Assembly (NCBI GenBank): GCA_963758365.1 | Contig: CAVWVB010000001.1 | Location: forward strand, 620,001-684,000 | DNA: 64,000 nucleotides | DNA from: Dokdonella_A sp963758365 | GTDB taxonomy: Bacteria > Pseudomonadota > Gammaproteobacteria > Xanthomonadales > Rhodanobacteraceae | Reading direction: 5' to 3' | Position numbers and translations under genes: made by a program | Notes under the pieces: model-generated | Database searches by the model: none | Told to the model about the DNA's origin: nothing | What the model saw: only the letters and a program-made list of their open reading frames with translations | Shown: positions 9,207-16,797 of the stretch, in pieces | How the letters are laid out: each line of letters opens with the position of its first letter | How positions within the stretch are numbered: position 1 is the stretch's first letter

Positions 9207-10166
9207 TCAGTCGCGCTTGCGTGCGCTCGCGCCACGACGCGTGCGCGCGGGCCGCGAGGCGGCGCCTGAATCGAGCAGGCCAATCGGCAGGTCGCGAATG
9301 ATCGCGGCCAGTTGGGTCAGGAACGCCGTGATCGCCGAACTCTTGCGCCAGACCATTGCGATGCGGCGGCTCGGTGGGTGGCTGCGAAAGCGGATCAGAT
9401 GGATATCCGCCGACGGAGCAACCGGCGGCTTGACCGCGAGTGTCGGCAGCAGGGTGATGCCTACTCCGGCCGCGACCATCTGGCGCAAGGTCTCCAGGCT
9501 GGTCGCGCGAAAGCCGGTGCGCTCCATGGCGCCGGCCAGCTGACAGACCTCGAGTGCCTGGTCGCGCAGACAATGGCCATCCTCGAGCAGCAACAGGTTC
9601 TGCTCGGACAGATCGCCGAGCTTCAGGCTCGACTGGCTCGCCAGTTCGTGACCCTCCGGCACCGCGAGCACGAAGTCCTCCTCGAAAAGGAATTCCTGAT
9701 GCAACTGGTCGTCGTGGATCGGCAGGGCAAGGATGCCGGCATCGAGGCGCCCTTCGCGCAGTCGCTTCAGAACGATCTCGGTCTTCTCCTCGGTCAGCAA
9801 CAGCTCGAGGCGCGGAAAACGCGCGCGGATGGCCGGGATCACGTGCGGCAGCAGGTAGGGGCCGAGCGTCGGAAAGATGCCAAGGCGAACCGTGCCAGAT
9901 TCCGGATCGCGCGTGCGCTGCGCGGCCGCGCGAATCTGTTCGACTTCATTGAGCACCTCGCGCGCGCGCTGTGCGATTTCGCGGCCTACTTCAGTGAGCA
10001 GCACCTTGCGCGGGGTGCGTTCGACCAGCGCCACGCCCAATTCATCCTCGAGCTTCTTGATCTGTGTCGAAAGGGTCGGCTGGCTGACGAAACTTGCGGC
10101 CGCGGCGTGGCCGAAATGCTTGTGTTCGGCGAGGGCGACCAGATAACGGAGATCACGCAAATTCAT
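9207..10166 (-). CDS. oxyR: Hydrogen peroxide-sensing LysR-type regulator OxyR
   Basis: A 319-residue LysR-family regulator with an N-terminal helix-turn-helix (residues about 1-60, MNLRDLRYLVALAEHKHFG). The redox sensor is recognisable: LLLLEDGHCLRDQALEVC places cysteines at 199 and 208, the same positions as the disulfide-forming pair of Escherichia coli OxyR. Peroxide oxidises this pair and turns the protein into an activator. It is divergent from ahpC with a 157-bp gap that holds an OxyR-like site, so autoregulation and control of ahpC are likely. The C-terminus is basic and slightly longer than in E. coli. Confidence 0.96.
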   Translation of the reverse strand: MNLRDLRYLVALAEHKHFGHAAAASFVSQPTLSTQIKKLEDELGVALVERTPRKVLLTEVGREIAQRAREVLNEVEQIRAAAQRTRDPESGTVRLGIFPTLGPYLLPHVIPAIRARFPRLELLLTEEKTEIVLKRLREGRLDAGILALPIHDDQLHQEFLFEEDFVLAVPEGHELASQSSLKLGDLSEQNLLLLEDGHCLRDQALEVCQLAGAMERTGFRATSLETLRQMVAAGVGITLLPTLAVKPPVAPSADIHLIRFRSHPPSRRIAMVWRKSSAITAFLTQLAAIIRDLPIGLLDSGAASRPARTRRGASARKRD

Positions 10167-10176
10167 CGTGGTTGCG

Positions 10177-10213
10177 ATTGAAGCACTCTATCGAAGCAAT
10201 ATCAATAATTGAT
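10177..10213. promoter_or_regulatory. Candidate OxyR operator in the oxyR-ahpC divergent region
   Basis: Tetrads ATTG (10177-10180), CTAT (10188-10191), ATAT (10199-10202) and TGAT (10210-10213) keep the 7-base spacing of the OxyR site and match 12 of 16 key bases. The site begins 11 bases upstream of the oxyR start codon, so it could repress oxyR while activating the divergent ahpC gene. The surrounding DNA is the most AT-rich part of the gap. This is a pattern match only. Confidence 0.5.
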
Positions 10214-10323
10214 TTGAATGATCGCCTATCGACCCCTATCTTGTCTGGAGACGGCGCCCGGCGCCGATCCCCGAAACAACCCCCGGCTTATCCATCCGAC
10301 ATCCGAAACAGGAGAAGTGCCTC

Positions 10324-10866
10324 ATGCTGACCGTTGGCGACAAGTTTCCCGAATTCAATCTGAAGGCGACCGTTTCCACCGAGAGCGTCGACAAGGCGTT
10401 CGTTCCGGTCACCCATGCGACCTACAAGGGCAAGTGGTTGCTCGTGTTCTTCTATCCGAAGGACTTCACGTTCGTGTGCCCGACCGAGATCAAGGGTTTC
10501 GGCGACCTCAACAGGCAGTTTGCGGACCGCGATTGCCAGGTTCTCGCCGCGAGTACCGACAGCGAGTTCGTGCACCTGGCCTGGCGCAAGGATCACAAGG
10601 ATCTTCGCGATCTGCCGTTTCCGATGCTGGCCGATACCGCCAAGCGCCTCACGAGCGCCCTCGGCATCCTCGATGAGGAGGAGGGTGTCGCCAAGCGCGC
10701 GACCTTCCTCGTCGATCCGGACGGCGTGATCCGCTTCGCGTATGTAACCGACGGCAGCGTCGGCCGCAATCCGCAGGAGGTCCTGCGCGTGCTCGACGCG
10801 CTGCAGACCGACGAACTGTGTCCGTGCAACTGGACGCAGGGTGAGGCGACGTTGAAAGCCGCCTGA
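10324..10866 (+). CDS. ahpC: Alkyl hydroperoxide reductase C / 2-Cys peroxiredoxin
   Basis: A 180-residue peroxiredoxin that reduces hydrogen peroxide and organic peroxides in the cytoplasm. The peroxidatic cysteine is C52 in FTFVCPTE, and the resolving cysteine is in the C-terminal LCPCNW (C166/C168). The start is preceded by CAGGAGAAG. The downstream ahpD gene (122 bp away) encodes the usual AhpC-reducing partner when no AhpF is present, as in mycobacteria; no ahpF is seen here. Divergence from oxyR implies peroxide induction. Confidence 0.95.
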   Translation: MLTVGDKFPEFNLKATVSTESVDKAFVPVTHATYKGKWLLVFFYPKDFTFVCPTEIKGFGDLNRQFADRDCQVLAASTDSEFVHLAWRKDHKDLRDLPFPMLADTAKRLTSALGILDEEEGVAKRATFLVDPDGVIRFAYVTDGSVGRNPQEVLRVLDALQTDELCPCNWTQGEATLKAA

Positions 10867-10988
10867 GCCGGATCGGGGCGCGTCGCATTCGCGCCGGCCG
10901 CCACTCCCCGGGAAGCGCTGCCTATGCACGCTCCTTGCAAACCTTTCGACGTGTCGGCCCTTTTTGCGGGCCGGCGCAGGAGAACGAC

Positions 10989-11549
10989 ATGACCCTGGAA
11001 GATATCAAGCGGAACCTGCCCGACTACGCGAGGGACCTGCGTCTCAATATGGATTCGGTCCTCGCCGAGTCCGGCGCCGCAGGCCTGAACGTGAAGCAGA
11101 TCGCGATCACCGCGTTGGCCAGCGCGATCGCCTCGCGCAACGAGCGTGTGACCGCGGCCATGACCGCGCACGTGGCCGGAACGCTCAGCGAGGGCGAGGC
11201 CGATGCCGCACGCGCGGCCGCGGCGATCATGGCGATGAACAATGTCTACTATCGCTTCACGCATCTGGTCGGCAACGAGGAATACGCAACCATGCGAGCG
11301 GGTTTGCGCATGAACGTGATGGGCAATCCCGGGTGCGACAAGATCGATTTCGAACTGGCCTCGCTCGCGGTGTCCGCAATCAACGGCTGCGGCAAGTGCA
11401 TGGAGTCTCACGAGCGGACGCTGCAGAAGCACGACGTTACAGCGCAGGCGATCCAGAGCGCGGTACGCATTGCCGCGGTCGTGCACGCGGTCGCGGTGAC
11501 CGACGAACAGGCGCAAGCCGCCTCGCCATCCCTCGCGGCGGCCGCCTGA
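10989..11549 (+). CDS. ahpD: AhpD-family alkylhydroperoxidase
   Basis: A 186-residue carboxymuconolactone-decarboxylase-fold protein of the AhpD type. The redox motif C134-G-K-C137 followed by ESHERTL matches the CxxC-x3-H active site, which passes electrons to AhpC and has weak peroxidase activity itself. The start at 10989 follows AGGAGAACGAC; a frame start at 10935 would add residues without similarity. It is co-oriented with ahpC and probably shares its peroxide-induced promoter. Confidence 0.93.
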   Translation: MTLEDIKRNLPDYARDLRLNMDSVLAESGAAGLNVKQIAITALASAIASRNERVTAAMTAHVAGTLSEGEADAARAAAAIMAMNNVYYRFTHLVGNEEYATMRAGLRMNVMGNPGCDKIDFELASLAVSAINGCGKCMESHERTLQKHDVTAQAIQSAVRIAAVVHAVAVTDEQAQAASPSLAAAA

Positions 11550-11831
11550 CCCGGCGCAGGTGGTCGCGTCTGACGCGCTGGCCGGCGCGACGCCGGCAAA
11601 CCTGCTGCAACCGCCTTGGGTTCGTGACCGACAGCCCCGGTCTTGCCGTGCGCACCGATGTCGAGACCCTGCGCGTCACACGTTCTTCGTGCCTGTCCGG
11701 AAATCCGAACAGGCGGCGCAGCACGTCCTCGGAAAATCCGTCGCGGACGCCATGGTTGAGTAACGACAAATCGTGGACAATCAGTTGACGGCGCCGCAAT
11801 ATAGCCGGTTCGTTCGCCAGAGGAAACGATC

Positions 11832-12797
11832 ATGACCGCGGTCGAAGGCGCCCTGCACGATCTCAACGATCTGCGTTTCTTTGCGGCCGTGGTCGAGCAC
11901 CGTGGATTTTCGGCCGCCGGTCGTGCCCTCGGTGCGCCCAAGTCGCGGCTCAGCAAGCGCGTGGCCCAGCTCGAGGAACGCCTGGGCGTGCGCCTGCTGC
12001 AGCGGACCACGCGGCGCTTCGCGGTCACCGAGATCGGTGAGCGCTTCTATGCGCACTGTCGCGCGGCACTCGAGGAGGCGCAGGCGGCGCAGGATGTGGT
12101 CGACGAGTTGCGCGCCGAACCGCGCGGCGTCGTACGCCTGAGTTGCCCGGTGTCACTCGTGCAGACGATCGTCGCGCATGTATTGCCGGAATTTCTCGTC
12201 CGGCATCCGAAGGTGCAGGTACGGCTGCTCGCGACCAATCGTCGCGTCGACGTGATCGGCGAAAGCATCGATATCGCGATACGCGTGCGCGACAAGCTCG
12301 ATACCGACGCGACCCTGATCCTGCGCAGCTTCGGGCAATCACGGATCCTGCTCGTCGCGAGTCCCGCATTTCTCGAGGCCCACGCACGTCCACGATCACC
12401 CGGCGACTTGCAGCATCTGCCGCTGCTGTCGATGCTCGAACACGAGGGCGCACAAGTGCTGGAACTGGCCGACGCGGACGGCAACAAGGCGCATGTGGAA
12501 ATGCAGGCGCGCGTCGTCTGCGGCGATTTCAGCGTGCTCCATGAGGCCGCAAGGCGCGGTCTGGGCGTCGCCACGTTGCCGGAATTCGTCTGCGCTCCGG
12601 CAATCGTGCGCGGCGAACTCGAACCGGCTCTGCCGACCTGGAGCATGCCGATGGGCGTCATGCATTTTGTCTATCCGAGCCGGCGTGGCCAGCTGCCGAG
12701 CGTACGCGCGCTGGTCGACTTTCTTGCCGATCGCCTTCCCGACACGGTGCTCGAGAAACACCGGCAATGTTGCGACGGACCCGCCGCCGTGGCGTAG
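11832..12797 (+). CDS. LysR family transcriptional regulator
   Basis: A 321-residue LysR-type regulator. The N-terminal winged helix (DLRFFAAVVEHRGFSAAGRALG, then KSRLSKRVAQLEERLG) is followed by a substrate-binding domain (RGVVRLSCPVSL onward, residues about 95-300). The start has AGAGGAAAC before it. The sequence resembles the large group of LysR regulators that act on nearby oxidoreductase or pirin genes. No divergently transcribed partner is adjacent and the effector cannot be told. The 282-bp gap before it, after ahpD, shows no gene. Confidence 0.9.
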   Translation: MTAVEGALHDLNDLRFFAAVVEHRGFSAAGRALGAPKSRLSKRVAQLEERLGVRLLQRTTRRFAVTEIGERFYAHCRAALEEAQAAQDVVDELRAEPRGVVRLSCPVSLVQTIVAHVLPEFLVRHPKVQVRLLATNRRVDVIGESIDIAIRVRDKLDTDATLILRSFGQSRILLVASPAFLEAHARPRSPGDLQHLPLLSMLEHEGAQVLELADADGNKAHVEMQARVVCGDFSVLHEAARRGLGVATLPEFVCAPAIVRGELEPALPTWSMPMGVMHFVYPSRRGQLPSVRALVDFLADRLPDTVLEKHRQCCDGPAAVA

Positions 12798-12846
12798 GCG
12801 CCAGCGCACCACTCGGCGGCGTCGTTCGCCATGTCGTGAGCGTTTC

Positions 12847-13194
12847 CTACGGCCGGCGCACCGTCTGCCGACGCATGCGTGCGTCCCAGCCGAGGAGGCC
12901 GATCAGCGCGGTGCACAGAACCGCCTCGAGCAGCGCGGGCATGCGCGTCGAAGGAACCGCCCAAGCCGCGACGAGGCCATGACAGAAATAGAACAACGCG
13001 AGGATGCCGACCCAGAGCAGGGCGCGCCGCAGGCCCGTGCGCAGGCCGAATAGGGGCAGCAGCAAAGGCGGCAAGGTCAATCCGAGTGCCAGTGCGGGGT
13101 GCCCGCCCGACGGCGGCGCGAGCCAGAGATACCAGACCGGTTGCAGCAAGATCAGCGCGACCCAGAGAACCGCGGCGCCGGACAGCGGATTCAT
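12847..13194 (-). CDS. DUF2069 family inner-membrane protein
   Basis: A 115-residue protein with about four hydrophobic helices (WVALILLQPVWYLWL, ALALGLTLPPLLLPLFG, ALLWVGILALFYFCHG, LLEAVLCTALIGLLG) and a basic C-terminus. It matches the DUF2069 family of small inner-membrane proteins of unknown function. Its ATG overlaps the TGA of the upstream wrbA gene (ATGA), which sets the start and shows translational coupling. The wrbA-DUF2069 pair is common in this bacterial group. Confidence 0.85.
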   Translation of the reverse strand: MNPLSGAAVLWVALILLQPVWYLWLAPPSGGHPALALGLTLPPLLLPLFGLRTGLRRALLWVGILALFYFCHGLVAAWAVPSTRMPALLEAVLCTALIGLLGWDARMRRQTVRRP

Positions 13195-13790
13195 GCGTGT
13201 GCGCCGAGCCGCATTGCGATGTCGGCCACGCGCCGTCCGAGCGCGCGCGCGAGCACGCGCTCGTCCTCGCAGATCGGATTCTCGCCGCCGGTTCCGGCGA
13301 CATGGCTCGCGCCGTACGGCGTACCGCCGCCGCGCGTGCGATTGAGCGCGGGTTCGACGTAGGGCAGACCGACGATGATCATGCCGTGGTGCAGAAGCGG
13401 CAGCATCATCGAAACCAGGGTGGTTTCCTGACCGCCGTGCATCGTGCCAGTCGCGGTGAACACGCCGGCGGGTTTGCCGACCAGGGAACCCGATGCCCAC
13501 TCGGCTGCGGTCGAATCGATGAAGTGCTTGAGCGGGGCGGCCATGTTGCCGAAGCGGGTCGGGCTGCCGAGGATGACGCCCGCGCACTCGTGCAGGTCCT
13601 CACGCGTCGCGTAGGGCGCCCCTTCGTCCGGCTCGGGCGGCTGTGCAGTTTCAATGACCGGGGCAACCGCGGGTACGCTGCGCAGGCGGGCGCGCATGCC
13701 ATCGACCTCGCCGACGCCGCGCGCGACGAGGCGCGCGAGCTGGGCGACATGACCGCTGCGGCTGTAGTAGAGGACGAGGATCTCGCTCAT
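13191..13790 (-). CDS. wrbA: NAD(P)H:quinone oxidoreductase WrbA
   Basis: A 199-residue flavodoxin-fold quinone reductase. FMN-binding motifs are YYSRSGHVAQLA near the N-terminus, GSPTRFGNMAAPLKHFID in the middle and TGTMHGGQE. WrbA reduces quinones by two electrons, which avoids semiquinone radicals. It is the first gene of a two-gene unit with the DUF2069 gene. It is divergent from the YihY-family gene with only 47 bp between the starts, so their promoters must overlap. Confidence 0.94.
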   Translation of the reverse strand: MSEILVLYYSRSGHVAQLARLVARGVGEVDGMRARLRSVPAVAPVIETAQPPEPDEGAPYATREDLHECAGVILGSPTRFGNMAAPLKHFIDSTAAEWASGSLVGKPAGVFTATGTMHGGQETTLVSMMLPLLHHGMIIVGLPYVEPALNRTRGGGTPYGASHVAGTGGENPICEDERVLARALGRRVADIAMRLGAHA

Positions 13791-13837
13791 GATGCTCCGG
13801 TTTGGTTCGGCGTCGCCCTTGGGTTAGGCTCGCCGGC

Positions 13838-15154
13838 ATGCTTTCGAGAGTCCTGCAGTTTGCCAGAACCCGCTACGACCGCGAGCGCGTGGCGGCATTC
13901 TTCGAATTCACCTGGCATCGGTTTCTCGAAGACCGCTGCATGCAGACTGCCGGTGCGCTGTCGTTCACTTCCGTGTTCGCAATGGTTCCGGTCACCGCGG
14001 CGATGCTCGGCATCCTTGCGGCGTTTCCGGGATTCGAGGGCTGGCGCGAGCGCCTCGTGACCTGGGTGTTCATGAATTTCGTGCCGGCGACGGGCAGCGC
14101 CGTGCAGAGTTACATCACCGAGTTTGCCGCGAACGCGAGCAAGGCGACCGCGATCGGCGTTCTCGTACTGTTTTTCAGTTCGATCTCGCTGATGATGAGC
14201 ATCGAGGATGCGTTCAACAGGATCTGGCGCGTCCAGGACACACGCAGCGCAAGCATGCGTTTCATCATCTACTGGACCGCGTTGACGCTCGGCCCGTTGC
14301 TGCTGGTTGCCGCGCTTGCGATCAGTTCGTACGCGTTTGCGCTGCCGTTCCTGGACGTGGCAACGACACAGTTTCCGGTCAAGGTCATCGCCCTGGCGGT
14401 GCTGCCGTTCCTGATCATGTGGGGTGCTCTGGTTGCAGCCTATGTGGTGATACCCAACCGCAGCGTGGCGATCAGGCGCGCGTTGCTCGGCGCACTGATC
14501 GCCGCGGCGCTGTTTGAACTGGTCAAGCGCGGCTTCGCGCTGTACGCCACCCGTTATGCGAGCTACCAGCAGGTGTACGGCGCGATCGCGGTAGTTCCGG
14601 TATTCATCCTCTGGATATACATCTCGTGGGCACTGGTGCTGTTCGGCGCATCGATTACCGCGTCGCTGGGTGCATTCGAGTACCGGCCGGTCCATCTGAG
14701 ACTCGCGCGCGAGCATGAGTTCGCGGGGTTGTTGCGCGTGCTCGGCCACTTCGTGGCGGCGCAGCGGACAGGCAGGGGCTTGCAGGCGGACGATCTGCTT
14801 CTTGCCGAGCCGCTGCTCGACGACGACCTGATGCAACGGTATCTCGGCGACCTGCATCGGATCGGCCTCATTCAGTGCGGCGAGCACGGCGAGTGGGTCG
14901 TGGTCCGCGACCTTGCGAGCACGGACCTGCTCGAGATCTACGAGGAGGGCGGCTATCGCCTTCCGGTGCAATCCGATGCGAGTCCCCTGCGGTTCGAACC
15001 GAAGGTCGCGGCCCTCATCGAAACCCTGGGCCAGCGCGTACGCGAAGCACTCGGGGTGCCGATCTCCGCAGTCTTTCCTGCGGCTGTACCATGCACCTCC
15101 GCGCCGGGCGCAAGCAAACCCGCGCATTCCAACTCCCCGACGGAGCAGGCATGA
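13838..15154 (+). CDS. YihY/BrkB family inner-membrane protein
   Basis: A 438-residue polytopic membrane protein of the YihY (BrkB, formerly called RNase BN) family. About six hydrophobic helices lie in residues 35-290, including the conserved GALSFTSVFAMVPV at the first helix. The hydrophilic C-terminal 150 residues resemble a winged-helix-like extension (LRVLGHFVAAQRTGRGL, DLLEIYEEGGYRLP). The start at 13838 (MLSRVLQF) is favoured over one 36 bases upstream. Its stop overlaps the start of the next gene (ATGA). The molecular function is not established for the family. Confidence 0.88.
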   Translation: MLSRVLQFARTRYDRERVAAFFEFTWHRFLEDRCMQTAGALSFTSVFAMVPVTAAMLGILAAFPGFEGWRERLVTWVFMNFVPATGSAVQSYITEFAANASKATAIGVLVLFFSSISLMMSIEDAFNRIWRVQDTRSASMRFIIYWTALTLGPLLLVAALAISSYAFALPFLDVATTQFPVKVIALAVLPFLIMWGALVAAYVVIPNRSVAIRRALLGALIAAALFELVKRGFALYATRYASYQQVYGAIAVVPVFILWIYISWALVLFGASITASLGAFEYRPVHLRLAREHEFAGLLRVLGHFVAAQRTGRGLQADDLLLAEPLLDDDLMQRYLGDLHRIGLIQCGEHGEWVVVRDLASTDLLEIYEEGGYRLPVQSDASPLRFEPKVAALIETLGQRVREALGVPISAVFPAAVPCTSAPGASKPAHSNSPTEQA

Positions 15155-15633
15155 GAAACGTTCGTTTCGCTGTCATGGCGGCAGCATTGATTGCGTGCTC
15201 GGGTTCCGCACTGGCCGCAAAAACGGCCGAACGACCGACGTTGTCGGTCACCACGCTGGATGGCAAGACGTTCGACCTCGCGGCCGAGCGCGGCAAGTGG
15301 GTCATCGTGAATTTCTGGGCAACCTGGTGCTCGCCCTGCATCAAGGAGATGCCGGAGCTTTCCACGTTCGTTGCGAGCCGCAAGGATGTCGCCGCGATCG
15401 GCCTCGCCTGGGAGGACACCGACAAGGCCGAGATCGTTGCGTTCGCGAAGGCACACCCGGTCAAGTATCCGCTCGCGCAGGCCGACATGTACGATCCGCC
15501 CGCCGATTTCGACGTTCCGCGTGGCCTGCCGACCACCTACCTGATCGCGCCGGACGGACACGTTGCGAAGACGTTCACCGGTCCGGTCACCGCGACCGAT
15601 CTGGACAGGGCGATCGGCGCGGCGTCGAAGTAG
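15151..15633 (+). CDS. Secreted TlpA/ResA-like thioredoxin-fold protein
   Basis: A 160-residue protein with a signal peptide (FAVMAAALIACSGSALAA) and a thioredoxin fold. The active site is WATWCSPCIKEMPEL and the cis-Pro lies in GLPTTYLIAPDG. It would act in the periplasm as a disulfide reductant, as in TlpA/ResA proteins of cytochrome maturation or oxidative repair. The ATG overlaps the preceding stop by ATGA, so it is translationally coupled to the YihY-family gene. The client protein is unknown. Confidence 0.9.
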   Translation: MRNVRFAVMAAALIACSGSALAAKTAERPTLSVTTLDGKTFDLAAERGKWVIVNFWATWCSPCIKEMPELSTFVASRKDVAAIGLAWEDTDKAEIVAFAKAHPVKYPLAQADMYDPPADFDVPRGLPTTYLIAPDGHVAKTFTGPVTATDLDRAIGAASK

Positions 15634-15640
15634 TGCGATC

Positions 15641-15907
15641 GTGGCGAGCGCACGCTTTCTGATATCGGGCCGCGTGCAGGGCGTGTTCTTTCGCGCATCG
15701 GCACGTGCTCGCGCCATCGAACTCGGGTTGAGCGGATACGCGAGGAACCTGCCCGACGGCCGCGTCGAAGTCGTTGCCTGCGGTGCGTCGCGGGTGCTTG
15801 TCGAGTTCCAGCGCTGGCTGCAGCACGGTCCGCCCGGGGCGCGCGTGGACGGGCTCGATCGCGAGGATGTCGTCGAGCAGAACTACGACAGTTTCACCAC
15901 GCGTTGA
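15641..15907 (+). CDS. Acylphosphatase
   Basis: An 88-residue acylphosphatase hydrolysing carboxyl-phosphate bonds. The signature GRVQGVFFR (phosphate loop and catalytic Arg) and the second motif YARNLPDGRVEV (catalytic Asn) are complete. The start is a GTG at 15641, seven bases after the thioredoxin stop; this gives the standard family length, while the open frame upstream runs through the previous gene. The stop overlaps the next ATG. Confidence 0.93.
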   Translation: MASARFLISGRVQGVFFRASARARAIELGLSGYARNLPDGRVEVVACGASRVLVEFQRWLQHGPPGARVDGLDREDVVEQNYDSFTTR

Positions 15908-16797
15908 TGCCGAAGCGACACGGGCTGCCGCCACCATCGATGCCCGGGTCGCCGCGTCCGCTGATGGCTGCGCGCGAACCGCGCCATGGACTGGCCCGCA
16001 GGATTTCGAAACTCGGCATTGCATCGCGGGCGCGGGCGACGCAGTGGATCGAAGCCGGCCGTGTCGCAGTCAACGGCCGCACGGTGCGCGATCCCGAGCG
16101 GCCGATCAACGCGCGCGACCTCATTGCGCTCGATGGCAGGGAGCTCGCGGCGAGCGAACGCGTCTACCTCATGCTGAACAAGCCACGCGGCCTGGTCACG
16201 ACCGCTGCCGACGAGCGCGATCGGGACACCGTGTACGTGGCGTTTGCGGATGCCGGATTACCCTGGGTCGCGCCCGTCGGCCGGCTCGACAAGGCCAGCG
16301 AAGGCCTGCTCCTGTTCAGCAACGACAGCCTCTGGGCGGCAGGCATCACCGCTCCGGATACCCATCTGGACAAGATCTACCACGTGCAGATCGACCGCGT
16401 TCCCGATGCCGCGCTGCTTGCTGCGCTGCGTGCCGGCACGACCCACGACGGAGAGCCGCTTGTGCTGAAGCATGTGCGGGAACTGCGTCGTGGCCACAAG
16501 CATGCATGGCTCGAGGTCGTGATCGACGAAGGACGCAACCGGCAGATCCGGCGCCTGCTCGCCGCATTCGACTTGCGCGTGCTGCGGCTGGTGCGCGTCG
16601 CGATCGGCGCGCTCGTGCTCGGGGGTCTCGCCAAGGGCGCCTGGCGCAGGCTGGAAACTCATGAAGTCGCCGCGTTGCAACGCGGCGCTCCCGCGCGGCG
16701 GCGCCAGCGCGATCAACCCGCCACCGACGCCGCGCGCGGAGCCCGGAAAGTTCCGGACCCCGCGGCCAGGAGAACGCGGGCGACTACTGCTCGATGA
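15907..16797 (+). CDS. RsuA/RluB-family pseudouridine synthase
   Basis: A 296-residue RNA pseudouridine synthase. An N-terminal S4 RNA-binding domain (residues about 30-80, RRISKLGIASRARATQWIEAG) is followed by the catalytic domain. The catalytic Asp sits in PVGRLDKASEGLLLF, and the later KIYHVQ and DEGRNRQIRRLLAAF motifs are typical of the RsuA/RluB/RluE group. The last 40 residues are Arg/Pro/Ala-rich. The ATG overlaps the acylphosphatase stop by one base. The gene ends 14 bases inside the 3' end of the opposite-strand repeat protein. The target base (16S or 23S) is not determinable here. Confidence 0.9.
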   Translation: MPKRHGLPPPSMPGSPRPLMAAREPRHGLARRISKLGIASRARATQWIEAGRVAVNGRTVRDPERPINARDLIALDGRELAASERVYLMLNKPRGLVTTAADERDRDTVYVAFADAGLPWVAPVGRLDKASEGLLLFSNDSLWAAGITAPDTHLDKIYHVQIDRVPDAALLAALRAGTTHDGEPLVLKHVRELRRGHKHAWLEVVIDEGRNRQIRRLLAAFDLRVLRLVRVAIGALVLGGLAKGAWRRLETHEVAALQRGAPARRRQRDQPATDAARGARKVPDPAARRTRATTAR

